From assembly GCF_024972735.1 (NCBI RefSeq), contig NZ_CP087723.1:2418001-2482000 (forward strand): 64,000 bases of DNA, written 5' to 3'. The notes under the pieces were generated by a model. The model did no database searches, had not been told where the DNA came from, and saw only the letters and a list, made by a program, of their open reading frames with translations. Positions 43,102 to 53,664 of the stretch are shown piece after piece. Source of the DNA: Halalkaliarchaeum sp. AArc-CO (GTDB lineage: Archaea > Halobacteriota > Halobacteria > Halobacteriales > Haloferacaceae). Position 1 is the first letter of the stretch, and every line of letters starts with the position of its first letter. The translations under genes and the position numbers were made by a program.

Positions 43102-43910
43102 GCGACTCGACGGCCCGGATCGACCGACAGCCGTCTACAACAGCAGACGGGATCGCCGTCGCAGGCGTGAGTCACGGCTTCGATGGCGAGGCCGTGCTCG
43201 AAGACGTCACTGTCTCGGTGAACCCGGGAGAGGTGCTCGCGATCATCGGCCCGTCCGGTACCGGAAAGACCACCCTGTTGCGGCTGCTGGCGCTCTTCGA
43301 CCGACCCGACGTCGGGTCGATTCACCTCGACGGGACAGACGTCTGGGCCCAATCCGAACGGGATCGTCTCGCGGCCCGACGGCGAATCGGAATGGTGTTT
43401 CAGGAGCCGAACCTCTTCGACGCCTCGGTTCGTCGGAACGTGAGCTACGGACTGCAGATCCGGCGCGACTGGGATGACCGACTGAATCAGTGGTTTTCGC
43501 GTCTCATCGGCAAGAAAAACGGCACAGTGGCGACCGAAGCGCTCGAAATCGTCGGGCTCGAGGAGGCGGCTACGCAGGACGCGTCCTCGCTGTCCGGCGG
43601 GGAGGCCCAGCGCGTCGCGTTCGCCCGGGCACTGGCGTACGATCCGGATTTCCTGCTCCTGGATGAACCGACCTCGGACCTCGATCCCCGCAACACCGCT
43701 GTCCTCGAGGAGGCGATCGAGACCGCCCGCGACCAGGGCCTGGGCGTCGCGATCGCCACCCACGACATGAACCAGGCCGAACGCGTCGCCGACCGGGTGG
43801 CGGTGATGCTGCAGGGTCGGCTCATCGAGGTCGGGCCGACCGACCGCGTCTTTACAGATCCAGACGACCGACGAGTGCAGAAATTCATCGACGGGGAGCT
43901 CGTGTACTGA
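43098..43910 (+). CDS. tupC: Tungstate ABC transporter ATPase TupC-like
   Basis: The 270-residue ATPase has Walker [10 protein letters not shown], signature [14 protein letters not shown], Walker [14 protein letters not shown] and H-loop ATHDMNQA. An insertion of about 20 residues after the Q-loop ([20 protein letters not shown]) is longer than in PstB or ZnuC. No C-terminal TOBE domain is present; TOBE domains are instead found in the regulator next to it. Confidence 0.9.
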   Translation: MSDSTARIDRQPSTTADGIAVAGVSHGFDGEAVLEDVTVSVNPGEVLAIIGPSGTGKTTLLRLLALFDRPDVGSIHLDGTDVWAQSERDRLAARRRIGMVFQEPNLFDASVRRNVSYGLQIRRDWDDRLNQWFSRLIGKKNGTVATEALEIVGLEEAATQDASSLSGGEAQRVAFARALAYDPDFLLLDEPTSDLDPRNTAVLEEAIETARDQGLGVAIATHDMNQAERVADRVAVMLQGRLIEVGPTDRVFTDPDDRRVQKFIDGELVY

Positions 43911-43974
43911 CTGGCAGGACGGTCCGCCTGCAGCAGGCGAACCGACTAACTACGCCGGAGTCAAAACAGACCGT

Positions 43975-44751
43975 ATGGACGAGAGTCCGGCCGGCCGAGC
44001 GAAGGCAACGCTCGCTGAAGGCGACGTCGAGTTCGACACGCGCGATGCAGTGCTATTGCGGATGATCCACCGGACTGGGTCGGTCGCAGCTGCAGCGACG
44101 GAGTTGGGGCGCTCCCGGGCACGAGCGCTCAGTCGAATCGAAGCTCTCGAAGCGGCGTTCGGTCCGCTCGTCGAACGCCGGCGGGGAGGCTCGGGCGGCG
44201 GGGGAAGCCGGCTGACCGGAACCGGTCGCCGCCTGCTCGATCGCTACGACCGCCTCTCGGCAGCGGTCTCGGCGACGGCAACCGTACCCGAAACAGTGCT
44301 GTCCGGCGTCGTTCGCGAAATCGACGGCGAAATGGCGACGCTCGAAACCGACGTCGGGCGGTTTCGGGGCCTCCACGAGGGGGTAGCAGTCGGCGACGAC
44401 GCCCACATCCGGATCGGCGCGGACGCGGTGACGCTCCACGAATCAGGGGCGGTGCCGGAGCCGGACGCCACCAGCGCCCGCAACCGGCTCGAGGGGGTCG
44501 TCGCCGGCGTCGACTCCGGGGAGACAGTGTTCACGGTCCGGATCGACGTTCCAGGAGAACGCGACGGCGGAAGCGACGGTGGGAGTGACAGTGGGAGTGA
44601 CGGCGACGATATCACGTTCCGAGCATTACTCACGAAAGACAGCGCACGCCGACTCGACGTCGAGTCGGGTTGTGAGGTTGCGCTCACCTGGAAGGCGACA
44701 GCCACGCGGGTCATCCAAGGCGTGAGTGGCAATCCCACGAGGTCGGAGTAG
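43975..44751 (+). CDS. ModE-like regulator with HTH and TOBE (oxyanion-binding) domains
   Basis: The 258-residue protein starts with a LysR/ModE-type winged helix (about 20-90, HRTGSVAAAATELGRSRARALSRIEALEAAFG). Two molbindin-like TOBE segments follow (about 107-155 LSGVVREIDGEMATLETDVG, and about 170-250). A Gly/Ser/Asp linker interrupts the second. ModE proteins bind molybdate or tungstate and then bind DNA. It lies 64 bp after tupC on the same strand, so it probably senses tungstate or molybdate and controls the tup operon. Confidence 0.85.
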   Translation: MDESPAGRAKATLAEGDVEFDTRDAVLLRMIHRTGSVAAAATELGRSRARALSRIEALEAAFGPLVERRRGGSGGGGSRLTGTGRRLLDRYDRLSAAVSATATVPETVLSGVVREIDGEMATLETDVGRFRGLHEGVAVGDDAHIRIGADAVTLHESGAVPEPDATSARNRLEGVVAGVDSGETVFTVRIDVPGERDGGSDGGSDSGSDGDDITFRALLTKDSARRLDVESGCEVALTWKATATRVIQGVSGNPTRSE

Positions 44752-44759
44752 CCTCGAAC

Positions 44760-46391
44760 TCACAGTCTGGACGCGTCGCCCCGGCCGTCGTACACGATCT
44801 CCCCGTCGACGATCGTCATCGCCACGTCGATCTCCCGGATCCGGTCGGGCGATTCCCAGGGCGATTCGGCGAGCACAGTCAGGTCCGCACACGTACCGGG
44901 TTCGATCGTCCCGAGCCGGTCCTCGTCGAAGCCGGCGTAGGCTGCCCCGTGCGTGTACGCCCTGATCGCCTCCGTCACCGACAGCCGCTGGCTCTCGGCG
45001 GGGGCATTCACCGCCCAGTGGATCCCGACGAGCGGCCCGAGCGGCATCCCGTCGCTACCGAACGCCAGCGGCGCGCCCGCATCGCGCAGTTTGGAGAGGC
45101 GGTTCGTCCGGGGGCGACGGTCGCCGAGCCGGGATTCGTACAGCCCCCCGGACACCGCCCACTTGTGGAAATTCGGCTGCATGGATGCGACGACGCCCAG
45201 CTCGCCGAACCGATCGATCGCCTCGTCAGTCGCGAGTTCGACGTGTTCGATCCGGTGTCTGGACGCCCCCGGATCCGTCGCGTGCTCCTCGAAGACGTCG
45301 AGCGTCGCGTCGATCGCCTCGTCGCCGATGGCGTGGACAGTCAACTGGAAGCCGGCGTCGTCGGCCCGCTCGACCAGCGTCGACAGCTCCGCGGGTGAAA
45401 CGACCCACTGTCCGGTGCCGTCGCCGTCGTCGTACGGCGCCGACAGCTTCGCGGTGCGACCGCCGATCGAACCGTCTGTAAACGTTTTCACCCCGCCGAC
45501 CTGCACCCTGTCGCTGCCGTGGTTCGTCCGGAGCCCCAGCTCCGCGAGCGCGTCGAGGTGATCCGACCAGTAGTTGAGTCGCACCCGGATCGGGAGCTCG
45601 CCGTCGAGATCCAGATCCCGGTACACCTGCGGGGCGTACGATCGCCGGACCATGTCGTGGACGCCTGTCAGGCCGAGTCCTGCGGCGTGCTCGGTCGCCG
45701 CCGAAAGCAGGCTCCGGGTCTCGTCGGGGCCCGGCTCGATCGCGTCGTACACCGGATCGACCGCCTCCTCGACGAGCACGCCTGTGGGCTTCCCCGCTTC
45801 GGTCTCGACGTCGTCGTCGGGCATCGACGACCGGAGCCGGTCGAGGACGACCGAGTTTACGGAAGCGACGTGCATGTCCTCCCGGAACGCCGCAACCGGC
45901 TGGGTATCCGAAACGGCGTTCAGATCCTCCCGAGTGAGATACCGGGACTCTTCCCAGCTGGATTCGTCGTAGCCGAACCCGAGGATCCAGTCGTCGCCGT
46001 CGGTGTCACCTCCATCGCCGTCATCCCCGTCGGGGCTGTCGACGTCGAGCTCCTCGGCCCTGGCTTCGAGCCTGCCGAGCGCTTCCGACGGGCTCCCGGC
46101 GTCCGAGAGGTCGGCGTGGACGAGATAGCGACCGGTGGTCGTCATGTGGGTGTGGGCGTCGATCAACCCTGGGACGACCACCGCGCCGCCGAGATCGACG
46201 ACCGTCGTGTTCGTGCCCGCGAGGAACTCGACGTCGTACGTCGTTCCGAGACGAACGATCTTCCCGTTCCGGATCGCTAGCGCCTCCGGGAGGTCGGCGC
46301 CTGGTCCGGCGTGGAATTCGCTCGCGTCAGCTCTCGCAGTAAACGGGTGGATCTCGCCGTTCAGCAGCACGAGATCGGCAGCCTGCGTCAT
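44760..46391 (-). CDS. Amidohydrolase of the YtcJ type
   Basis: The 543-residue enzyme has the metal-dependent hydrolase fold of COG1574: VVVPGLIDAHTHM near the start, HAIGDEAIDATLDVFEEH and HRIEHVELATDEAIDRF in the middle, and FGSDGMPLGPLVGIHWAV near the end. Related enzymes remove formyl or similar groups from N-substituted formamides, but many substrates are unknown. The frame is open upstream of the ATG at 46391, yet MTQAADLVLLNGEIHPFT is the usual start. An acidic Asp/Gly loop (DGDDGDGGDTDGDD) at about 140-155 is a haloarchaeal feature. Confidence 0.88.
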   Translation of the reverse strand: MTQAADLVLLNGEIHPFTARADASEFHAGPGADLPEALAIRNGKIVRLGTTYDVEFLAGTNTTVVDLGGAVVVPGLIDAHTHMTTTGRYLVHADLSDAGSPSEALGRLEARAEELDVDSPDGDDGDGGDTDGDDWILGFGYDESSWEESRYLTREDLNAVSDTQPVAAFREDMHVASVNSVVLDRLRSSMPDDDVETEAGKPTGVLVEEAVDPVYDAIEPGPDETRSLLSAATEHAAGLGLTGVHDMVRRSYAPQVYRDLDLDGELPIRVRLNYWSDHLDALAELGLRTNHGSDRVQVGGVKTFTDGSIGGRTAKLSAPYDDGDGTGQWVVSPAELSTLVERADDAGFQLTVHAIGDEAIDATLDVFEEHATDPGASRHRIEHVELATDEAIDRFGELGVVASMQPNFHKWAVSGGLYESRLGDRRPRTNRLSKLRDAGAPLAFGSDGMPLGPLVGIHWAVNAPAESQRLSVTEAIRAYTHGAAYAGFDEDRLGTIEPGTCADLTVLAESPWESPDRIREIDVAMTIVDGEIVYDGRGDASRL

Positions 46392-46519
46392 GCGTGCAAC
46401 GCCGAACGCGGGGCGGTTAACCGTTCGGGAACGCGACGATCGTGACCGGTACGTTCGGGAACGCGACGACCGCGGGGCTGGAGCGTGGCCTTTTATACCC
46501 CCGGCGGCCACCTGCGGGT
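46392..46519. promoter_or_regulatory. Divergent spacer with twin palindromes before trm1
   Basis: CGTTCGGGAACGCGACGA occurs at 46422-46439 and 46452-46469, exactly 30 bp apart. Each copy contains the perfect dyad CGTTC-GG-GAACG. TTTTATA at 46491-46497 is the TATA box of trm1, 26 nt before its ATG. Two equal sites three helical turns apart look like a cooperative operator. Confidence 0.5.
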
Positions 46520-47647
46520 ATGCGAATCGAGGAGGGCGGCGTCGAGATCGACGTGACCGACGCCCGGGACGGCGCCAGCGACGGCACCGGCGACGGGGTG
46601 TTTTTCAACCCCGAACAGGAGCTCAACCGAGACGTGACCGTCGCGGTTCTCCGGGCGTATCGGAATCGGGACGACCGCGTGGAGTCGTATCTCGATGCAA
46701 TGGCCGCCTCCGGAATCAGGGGGGTCAGAGCGGCCGCCGAGGGGTACGACGTCACCTGCTGTGACGTCGATACCGACGCCGTCGAACTGGCCCGCGGAAA
46801 CCTCGACCGGAACGGGCTCGACGGCGAGGTCGTCCGCCGGGACGTGAACGCGCTGCTCCACGACCGCAACCGTGTGTTCGACGTGACCGACCTGGACCCG
46901 TACGGAACGCCGATCCCGTTCGCGGACGCCGCGTTCGCCAACACCCGGAATCTGGTGTGTGTCACCGCGACCGACACCGCACCGCTCTGTGGGGCCCACC
47001 TCGCCAGCGGGATCCGGAAGTACGGTGCAGTGCCACGGAACACCGACTACCACCCGGAGATGGGCCTCCGAACGCTTCTGTCGGCGCTCGTGCGGACCGC
47101 CGCCCGTTACGACCGGGCCGCGACCCCGATCTGCTCGCACGTCTCCCGACATTACGCCCGGACGTATCTCGAACTCGAATCGGGCGCACGCGCGGCCGAC
47201 AAACTCCTTGAGGAGCTAGGTCACGTCTACCACTGCGAGGACTGCCTCCACCGGGAGGCCGAGCGCGGCTTCCACGCCGACGCTCCCGACTCGTGTTCGG
47301 TCTGTGGTAGCGAACGGGTGCTCACGGCCGGCCCCCTGTGGCTCGGCCCGATCCGGGACGCGGAGTTCGTTGTGAGCGTCCGCGATGCGATCACCGACGA
47401 CATGGGAAAAGCAAAGCGCGCTCGGAAACTCCTGGAGACGGTCGCCTGCGAACTCGAGACGCCGACCCACTACGACCAGCACCGCCTGTGCAAACAGTGG
47501 GGCCGGCCGGCGATCGGGATGGACGAGTTCGTCGACCGGCTCCGGGATGCGGGGTTCGAAGCGACGCGAGCGCACTACAGCGGGACGGCGTTCAAGACGG
47601 ACGCGACGATCCCCGAGATGCGGGACGCGACCGGCGACGACGGATAA
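46520..47647 (+). CDS. trm1: tRNA (guanine-26 N2) dimethyltransferase Trm1
   Basis: The 375-residue enzyme has a class I methyltransferase core: [34 protein letters not shown], where SAM binds, and the catalytic [20 protein letters not shown] zinc ribbon of four Cys follows (HCEDC...CSVC). It makes m2,2G26 in tRNA. Spacing from the TATA box to the ATG at 46520 indicates a leaderless mRNA, so the longer open frame from 46442 is not used. Confidence 0.95.
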   Translation: MRIEEGGVEIDVTDARDGASDGTGDGVFFNPEQELNRDVTVAVLRAYRNRDDRVESYLDAMAASGIRGVRAAAEGYDVTCCDVDTDAVELARGNLDRNGLDGEVVRRDVNALLHDRNRVFDVTDLDPYGTPIPFADAAFANTRNLVCVTATDTAPLCGAHLASGIRKYGAVPRNTDYHPEMGLRTLLSALVRTAARYDRAATPICSHVSRHYARTYLELESGARAADKLLEELGHVYHCEDCLHREAERGFHADAPDSCSVCGSERVLTAGPLWLGPIRDAEFVVSVRDAITDDMGKAKRARKLLETVACELETPTHYDQHRLCKQWGRPAIGMDEFVDRLRDAGFEATRAHYSGTAFKTDATIPEMRDATGDDG

Positions 47648-47669
47648 ACGGACGGCGGACCCGAACCGC

Positions 47670-48347
47670 TCAGCGGTCTCGTTCGCGAAGTTCCCGCAAA
47701 AGCGTCGCCGTACCGTCCATGTACTCTTCGGACACCACCGTGTCGGCAGCGTGCCGGGCGGCCTCGTCGGCGTTGCCGACGGCGTACGACTCGGCGACCA
47801 GCTCGAACGTCGAGACGTCGTTTTCGGAGTCGCCAATCGCGACGAACGATTCTGCGGGCACGCCGAGCCGGTCGGCGATCGCCGCCAGCCCCTCGCCCTT
47901 GGTCGGTTCCGGCGACTTGAGGTGGTACGCGAACCCGGTGTCGACGACGACGAGTCCGAACTCGTCTGCGACCTCCCGGAGCAGCGCCTCGTCGGCCGAA
48001 AGCGACAGCGCGACCTCTGTCTCGCGCCACCGGTTCACCGTCGAGTCGGGCCCCCACTCGAGGCTTCCGCCCCGGTCGGCGTACGCCTCGAGGGCGGCCC
48101 ACGCCGCCTCCCGGTCGCCCCGGAGGGTGGTCTCGCCGTCGACATGGACGACTCCGCCGTTTTCGGCGACGATCCGCTCTGGAAGTCCCAGGAAGTGACA
48201 GAGTGCGATCGGATACGGAAACGCCTTCCCGGTGGCCAAAATCACCGGGGCGTCCCACCCCGGAAGCAGTTCGAAGACGCGGGGATCCAGCCGGCCCGTC
48301 GGCGTCGTGAGCGTCCCGTCGATGTCCAGTGCGAGCGGAACAGCCAT
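47670..48347 (-). CDS. Phosphoglycolate phosphatase, archaeal HAD type
   Basis: The 225-residue HAD enzyme has motif I ALDIDGTLT (Asp8, Asp10) and motif II ATGK. A cap in the Cof/SPP style follows, then Lys168-type KGEGLAAIADRLG and motif IV AIGDSENDVSTFE. The short form matches the archaeal phosphoglycolate phosphatase group (TA0175 type). Sucrose-phosphate-phosphatase-like relatives are possible. It is convergent to trm1. Confidence 0.85.
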   Translation of the reverse strand: MAVPLALDIDGTLTTPTGRLDPRVFELLPGWDAPVILATGKAFPYPIALCHFLGLPERIVAENGGVVHVDGETTLRGDREAAWAALEAYADRGGSLEWGPDSTVNRWRETEVALSLSADEALLREVADEFGLVVVDTGFAYHLKSPEPTKGEGLAAIADRLGVPAESFVAIGDSENDVSTFELVAESYAVGNADEAARHAADTVVSEEYMDGTATLLRELRERDR

Positions 48348-48428
48348 ACTCCAGAGCGGCGTTCCGCCCGGAAAACGCTCCCGATTCTATCCCCCGAATT
48401 ATTGAGGGAGTAGTCTCTGGGGTACAGT

Positions 48429-49403
48429 ATGTCCACACGCCGGCTGCTCGCCCTGTCCCCGGTGAATATTACGTTCGTGTACCTCGGGTTCGGAATCCTC
48501 TGGATCGCAACCACGGACTCCGCCGTCGTGCTTTTCGTCGCCGACCCGGACGTCGCTGCCTTCCTCCAGACGATCAAAGGCTGGGTCTTTGTGGCACTGT
48601 CAGCGGGTCTGATCTTCGGACTCACGCGGGTGCGTGAGCGACGGCTCGAACAGTCGGAACAGCGTCTCCGCACCGCCACCGAGCAGATCCAGGTACTCCA
48701 CCGGGTGCTCCGGCACAACATCCGGAACGACGTCAACGTGATTCACGGCTACGTAGACATGGTTTACGACGAACTGGATACGTCGGAATCGAAAGCAAAA
48801 CTCGACCACGCCCTCGAGCGTTCCAGACGGATCGCGACGATGAGCGACAAGATCCGGATCCTGGGCGAGCTCGACATCACCGACGAAACCTACGGGACAG
48901 TCGATCTCGTTCGGGTAACAGAACGCTGTCTCGAGGAGGCCAGTTTCGAGGACACTCCCGACATCACGGTTACCTCGACTGTTCCCGAACGAGCACCGGT
49001 ACAGGCGACCCCGGCGATACGACACGGGATCGAAGAACTGCTCGAAAACGCGATCGAACACGCCGACGGCGCCGACGACGCGGTTCGGCTCACGATCGAG
49101 ATTCGCCGGACCAACGGCGAGATCGAGCTGGTGATCGCGGACGACGGCCCCGGAATCCCGCCGCACGAACTGGCTCCCCTGGAGGCGGAATCGGAGTCTG
49201 AACTCCGGCACATGAGCGGCGTCGGACTGTGGATCGCGAAGTGGGTCTGTGAAGTACACGACGGGACGATCGACGTGGAAACCGGGAACGACGGAACCTC
49301 CGCGACGCTTCGATTCCATGCAGCGACCGAACCGGTGAGCGTCGAAGCGGCGATCGAACGAGCCAGAGAATCGCTTCCCGATTCAGCGCCAGTTCCGGCG
49401 TGA
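48429..49403 (+). CDS. Sensor histidine kinase with two membrane helices
   Basis: The 324-residue protein has two transmembrane segments (about 13-38 and 50-66), then a HisKA-like helix (QVLHRVLRHNIRNDVNVIHGYVDM, probable phospho-acceptor His96). A HATPase domain follows with N box EELLENAIEHAD, G1 box IADDGPGIP and G2 box GVGLWIAKW. It has no PAS or extracellular sensor domain, so any stimulus is probably sensed in the membrane. No response regulator is nearby, a common case in haloarchaea. Confidence 0.9.
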   Translation: MSTRRLLALSPVNITFVYLGFGILWIATTDSAVVLFVADPDVAAFLQTIKGWVFVALSAGLIFGLTRVRERRLEQSEQRLRTATEQIQVLHRVLRHNIRNDVNVIHGYVDMVYDELDTSESKAKLDHALERSRRIATMSDKIRILGELDITDETYGTVDLVRVTERCLEEASFEDTPDITVTSTVPERAPVQATPAIRHGIEELLENAIEHADGADDAVRLTIEIRRTNGEIELVIADDGPGIPPHELAPLEAESESELRHMSGVGLWIAKWVCEVHDGTIDVETGNDGTSATLRFHAATEPVSVEAAIERARESLPDSAPVPA

Positions 49404-49488
49404 ACACTATTTAAACCCTGTGCGTGAAGGAATGACATGGGGCGCTCGACGGGCTGTAGAGTCTCTCCGGCCGACCGCTAACAAAGGA

Positions 49489-49496
49489 TTTATATA
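49489..49496 (+). promoter_or_regulatory. TATA box of the thermosome gene
   Basis: TTTATATA follows a purine-rich AACAAAGGA that looks like a BRE element. It lies 27-34 nt before the ATG at 49523, giving an almost leaderless mRNA. The box is one of the strongest in the window, as expected for a heat-induced gene. Confidence 0.75.
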
Positions 49497-49522
49497 GAAT
49501 CACAAACAATCGGGGAACGACT

Positions 49523-51202
49523 ATGTCTCAGCGACAGCGCATGGGCAACCAGCCCATGATCGTACTTTCCGAGGAGAGCCAGCGGACGTCCGGCAAGGAC
49601 GCCCAGACGATGAACATCACGGCCGGCAAGGCCGTCGCCGAGTCGGTTCGAACGACCCTCGGCCCGAAAGGGATGGACAAGATGCTCGTCGACTCGACGG
49701 GCAGCGTCGTCGTCACGAACGACGGCGTCACCATCCTCAAGGAGATGGACATCGACCACCCGGCGGCGAACATGATCGTCGAGGTCGCCGAGACCCAGGA
49801 GGACGAGGTCGGCGACGGGACGACCTCGGCGGTCGTGGTCGCGGGTGAACTCCTCGATCAGGCCGAGGAGCTGCTCGACCAGGACATCCACGCGACGACG
49901 CTCGCTCAGGGGTACCGCCAGGCCGCAGAGAAGGCCAAAGAACTGCTCGAAGAGCAGGCCATCGACGTCAGCGAGGACGACCGCGAGGTGCTCACCCAGC
50001 TCGCCGCCACGGCGATGACGGGCAAAGGCGCCGAGTCGGCCCGCGACCTGCTGGCCGAACTCGTCGTCGACGCCGTCACCGCGGTCGCCGACGACGACGG
50101 GGTCGACACCGACAACGTCTCCGTCGAGAAGGTCGTCGGCGGCTCCATCGACAACTCCGAACTCGTCGAGGGCGTCATCGTCGACAAGGAGCGCGTCGAC
50201 GAGAACATGCCCTACGCGGTCGAGGACGCGAACGTCGCGCTGTTCGACGGTGCAATCGAGGTCAAGGAGACCGAAATCGACGCCGAAGTCAACGTCACCG
50301 ACCCCGACCAGCTCCAGAAGTTCCTCGACCAGGAGGAAGAGCAGCTCCGCGAGTACGTCGACAAGCTGGTCGACGTCGGCGCCGACGTCGTCTTCGTCGG
50401 CGACGGAATCGACGACATGGCCCAGCACTACCTCGCCCAGGAGGGCATCCTGGCGGTCCGCCGGGTCAAAAGTGACGACTTCCGCCGGCTGGCCCGCGCG
50501 ACGGGCGGTCAGGTCGTCTCCAACCTCGATGACCTCTCCGAGGAGGACCTCGGCTTCGCCGGCTCCGTCGCCCAGAAGGACGTCGGCGGCGACGAGCGCA
50601 TCTTCGTCGAGGACGTCGAGGAGGCTCGCTCGGTTACGCTGATCCTCCGGGGCGGCACCGAACACGTCGTCGACGAAGTCGAGCGTGCGATTATCGACAG
50701 CCTCGGCGTGGTCCGCACGACTCTCGAGGACGGACAGGTGCTGCCCGGCGGCGGCGCACCCGAGACACAGCTGGCGCTGGACCTGCGTGACTTCGCCGAC
50801 TCCGTCGGCGGCCGCGAGCAGCTCGCCGTCGAGGCGTTCGCCGACGCGCTGGAGGTCATCCCGCGCACGCTCGCCGAGAACGCCGGCCTCGACCCGATCG
50901 ACTCGCTGGTCGACCTGCGCGCCCGCCACGACGGCGGCGAACGCGCGGCCGGGCTGGACGCCTACACCGGCGGCGTCATCGACATGCAGGAGGAGGGCGT
51001 CGTCGAACCCCTCCGCGTGAAGACTCAGGCGATCGAATCCGCCACCGAGGCGGCCGTGATGATCCTCCGGATCGACGACGTCATCGCTGCGGGCGACCTC
51101 CGCGCCTCCGGCGACGACGGCGGCGACGACGATATGCCCGCCGGCGGTGCCGGCGGTATGGGCGGTATGGGCGGTATGGGCGGCATGGGCGGCGCAATGT
51201 GA
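49523..51202 (+). CDS. Thermosome (group II chaperonin) subunit
   Basis: The 559-residue protein has group II chaperonin motifs: [51 protein letters not shown] (catalytic Asp of ATP hydrolysis) and [13 protein letters not shown] near the end. The tail is a repeat of Gly-Gly-Met, a haloarchaeal feature. It builds an eight-membered-ring folding chamber in the cytoplasm. Haloarchaea carry two or three subunit types; I cannot say which this is. Confidence 0.97.
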   Translation: MSQRQRMGNQPMIVLSEESQRTSGKDAQTMNITAGKAVAESVRTTLGPKGMDKMLVDSTGSVVVTNDGVTILKEMDIDHPAANMIVEVAETQEDEVGDGTTSAVVVAGELLDQAEELLDQDIHATTLAQGYRQAAEKAKELLEEQAIDVSEDDREVLTQLAATAMTGKGAESARDLLAELVVDAVTAVADDDGVDTDNVSVEKVVGGSIDNSELVEGVIVDKERVDENMPYAVEDANVALFDGAIEVKETEIDAEVNVTDPDQLQKFLDQEEEQLREYVDKLVDVGADVVFVGDGIDDMAQHYLAQEGILAVRRVKSDDFRRLARATGGQVVSNLDDLSEEDLGFAGSVAQKDVGGDERIFVEDVEEARSVTLILRGGTEHVVDEVERAIIDSLGVVRTTLEDGQVLPGGGAPETQLALDLRDFADSVGGREQLAVEAFADALEVIPRTLAENAGLDPIDSLVDLRARHDGGERAAGLDAYTGGVIDMQEEGVVEPLRVKTQAIESATEAAVMILRIDDVIAAGDLRASGDDGGDDDMPAGGAGGMGGMGGMGGMGGAM

Positions 51203-51364
51203 AGTCGGCCACAGCCTGACACCCATCCGACCGCCGGATCGCCGTTCGACCACCGGACCGGCGTCCGATCGCCGCATCCGCTCCGATCTTCGTTTCTTTC
51301 GCGTCGGACCATCGACCGAACAGTCCGTCCTCGGCATCCCCGGCACAGTTTCATCTGGCTGATG

Positions 51365-51372
51365 TTTTTATC
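51365..51372 (+). promoter_or_regulatory. TATA box of the alpha/beta hydrolase gene
   Basis: TTTTTATC is centred 26 nt before the ATG at 51395, which supports that start over the upstream in-frame ATG at 51362 and indicates a leaderless mRNA. Confidence 0.6.
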
Positions 51373-51394
51373 CCTGCCACCCCAACTGTCGCAC

Positions 51395-52207
51395 ATGGCC
51401 GAACACGGCACCTACCTCGTCGGCGATCGCGTGTTCCCGTACTACCGGTTCGGGAGCGGCGACGTTCCGCTCGTCGTGCTTCCGGGGATAAGCGACGCGC
51501 TCCGACCGGCTGGCACGTCCACAGTCACCGGCGCGTTGCTCCAGTACGGCATGTTCAGAGCGTACCGCGAGTACGACGTGTGGATCGTCAGTCGACCTCG
51601 AGATCTCCCCGGGGAAGCGACGACTCAGTCGATGGCCGACGACTACGCCGCGCTGTTAGATCGGATCGGCGAGGCCCACGTGCTCGGGCTCTCGATGGGC
51701 GGACTGATCGCCCAGCATCTCGCGGCGGAGCACCCCGAACAGGTCCGACGGCTGGTGTTGGGGGCCGCGGGCGCCCGTGTCGGTCCAGAGGGGCGGGAGA
51801 CGCTCGACCGCTGGGCGGCGTGGGGCGGAAAACACCGGTTCCGGGACGTGTACCTCGACGCCGTCGAGGTGTCGTACACTGGGTACCGAAAGCTGCTGTA
51901 CCCGCCGATCGTGCGAGTGGCGTCCCGGCTGTTGCGCGAGCCCGCGGCGCCGGACGACTTCGTCGTTTCGTGTGCGGCGTGTCGCGACCACGACGGGCGC
52001 GAGGCGCTGTCGAAGATCGAGGCGTCGACGCTGGTCGTCGGTGGGAGTCACGACCACTTCTTCCCGGAGTCGACCCTGCGGGAGACTGCCGCCGGGATCG
52101 ACGGCGCGAAGCTGGCGCTTTTGGGCGGCACCGGCCATGCCGCCTACGAGGAGCGACGCGGCGACTGGGACGCGACCGTCACGGCGTTCCTCACTGACGA
52201 GCTGTGA
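51395..52207 (+). CDS. Alpha/beta hydrolase
   Basis: The 270-residue protein has the hydrolase fold with nucleophile elbow VLGLSMGGLIAQHLA (Ser), acid residue in VVGGSHDHFFPE (Asp) and base in GGTGHAAYEE (His). A cap region lies at about 130-190. The substrate is unknown. It stands alone after the thermosome gene. Confidence 0.88.
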   Translation: MAEHGTYLVGDRVFPYYRFGSGDVPLVVLPGISDALRPAGTSTVTGALLQYGMFRAYREYDVWIVSRPRDLPGEATTQSMADDYAALLDRIGEAHVLGLSMGGLIAQHLAAEHPEQVRRLVLGAAGARVGPEGRETLDRWAAWGGKHRFRDVYLDAVEVSYTGYRKLLYPPIVRVASRLLREPAAPDDFVVSCAACRDHDGREALSKIEASTLVVGGSHDHFFPESTLRETAAGIDGAKLALLGGTGHAAYEERRGDWDATVTAFLTDEL

Positions 52208-52293
52208 TCGGGTGACGGCCGCCGCTCGAACCGATCGCAGCAAATCGATCCCATGTCCACACGTTTACCACGTCACGGAGTCACCTACTTCGC

Positions 52294-52533
52294 ATGGCGC
52301 GAGAAGTCACACACACCGAAACCGGACCGCAGCGGCTCGACGAGGACGACATGGGCGACGACGGGGCGATCTTCGTCTGTCGGTGCGGGCTCTCCGCGAA
52401 CAAGCCGTTCTGTGACGGGTCACACAACGCGACCCGCGACGAAGAGGAGGGCGCGGTGTACAAGTACGAAAACGACGACAGCGACGGCCCTCGAAGGGAA
52501 ATCGAAGAGATCGTGTTCCGCGACGAAAGCTGA
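52294..52533 (+). CDS. CDGSH iron-sulfur domain protein
   Basis: The 79-residue protein has the motif CRCGLSANKPFCDGSHN, giving Cys29, Cys31, Cys40 and His44 as 2Fe-2S ligands, exactly as in the CDGSH (mitoNEET) family. No membrane helix is present, so it is a soluble electron-transfer or cluster-handling protein. Its partner is unknown. Confidence 0.93.
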   Translation: MAREVTHTETGPQRLDEDDMGDDGAIFVCRCGLSANKPFCDGSHNATRDEEEGAVYKYENDDSDGPRREIEEIVFRDES

Positions 52534-52556
52534 AGGCAGCCGAACGTGAGGGCGCT

Positions 52557-53651
52557 CTACAAGACGCCCATCTCGTCGAGCCGCTCGGGCAGATACGTGT
52601 CGGTAACGAAGTCGAGTCCGCGGGAGGCAAGCGCCTGCTGTTCGGCCTTCTTGTCGATGTCGAGCTGGAGCTGTATCTGTTCCTCCCAGAAGTCGGTCTG
52701 GAACCGCGGATCTTCCAGCTCCGACTCCAGGGCGTTTTCGTCCGAGTCAGAAAGAGGGTCCGTGGGAAGATCGTACTCGACGATGTCTTCCGGCCGGATG
52801 CCGACGTACTCGGCCTCCGGGGTCGCCAAATACTCCGAGAGGTGTGCCGACTTGATCGAGCCGTACGCCACCGAGCCGTAGATCCGGTAGGACCACGGGT
52901 CGCCGTCGGTAAACACCAGCGCCGGGATCCCCTGCTCGTCGTGGAGCCGCTTGATGATTCGACGGGTCGCCCGCGCCGGCTGTCCCTTGAGGTGGACGAC
53001 CAGACAGTTGTACTCCTCGTCGAAGCCGTTCTCGACCAGCCGGTCGCGCATCCCGCCCGTCTCGACGGCCAGCATGAAGTCGACGTCGTGATCGAGGAAT
53101 TCGATCGTGTCCGGATTGTTCGGGATCTGGTAGCCCCCCTCGCCGACGTCCTTCTGGCAGTGGATCTCCCGCTCCCCGCGCCGGGTCTGCTCGCGGAGTT
53201 CGAGGGGACCCATCAGCGTCGCGCCCGACTCCTCCGGGCGCATGTGGAAGTCCTCGCGGGTCACTTCCGAGACGATTTCGAGGTCCTCGACGAGCTGGTT
53301 CGACTCGTCTTGACTCGAGAACTGCGCCTCCTCGTTGTCCCACGATTCCGAGAGGTAGTACAGCTCACGCAGGGTCGAGGAACGCCCCTCTTCGAGCTGG
53401 TTTGCGAGGAACTCGATCGTGTAGGCCGCCTTCAGCAGCTTCCGGGCCCCGCGAACCGAATTCGCCGATCGAGTCGACGTTCGGTCGCCGTACACCCACA
53501 CGCCCTTCTCCTCGTCGTACTCGATGTTGCTTTTCGTCCGAGTGGGCAGTGTCATCTCGGGGATCTGCCCCTCGGCGAACTGGTCGTAAAACTCCGCGGC
53601 GAGGGCGATGAGTTCCTCGCGTGCGTCCGCTTGTGAATCCTGTGTGCTCAT
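52557..53651 (-). CDS. top6A: DNA topoisomerase VI subunit A
   Basis: The 364-residue Spo11-like subunit has the catalytic Tyr in [12 protein letters not shown]...-type and [12 protein letters not shown] (Tyr of the RxxYY motif). The Toprim metal site appears as [14 protein letters not shown] and [19 protein letters not shown] (DxD). It cuts both DNA strands and stays linked through the tyrosine. It lies 13 nt after top6B on the same strand. Confidence 0.96.
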   Translation of the reverse strand: MSTQDSQADAREELIALAAEFYDQFAEGQIPEMTLPTRTKSNIEYDEEKGVWVYGDRTSTRSANSVRGARKLLKAAYTIEFLANQLEEGRSSTLRELYYLSESWDNEEAQFSSQDESNQLVEDLEIVSEVTREDFHMRPEESGATLMGPLELREQTRRGEREIHCQKDVGEGGYQIPNNPDTIEFLDHDVDFMLAVETGGMRDRLVENGFDEEYNCLVVHLKGQPARATRRIIKRLHDEQGIPALVFTDGDPWSYRIYGSVAYGSIKSAHLSEYLATPEAEYVGIRPEDIVEYDLPTDPLSDSDENALESELEDPRFQTDFWEEQIQLQLDIDKKAEQQALASRGLDFVTDTYLPERLDEMGVL

Positions 53652-53664
53652 GTATTATCCGTGA

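Noticed and set aside
49490-51346. 618-codon minus-strand frame opposite the thermosome
   Set aside because: It is antisense to an unmistakable chaperonin; its Val/Asp/Leu composition mirrors the chaperonin codons.
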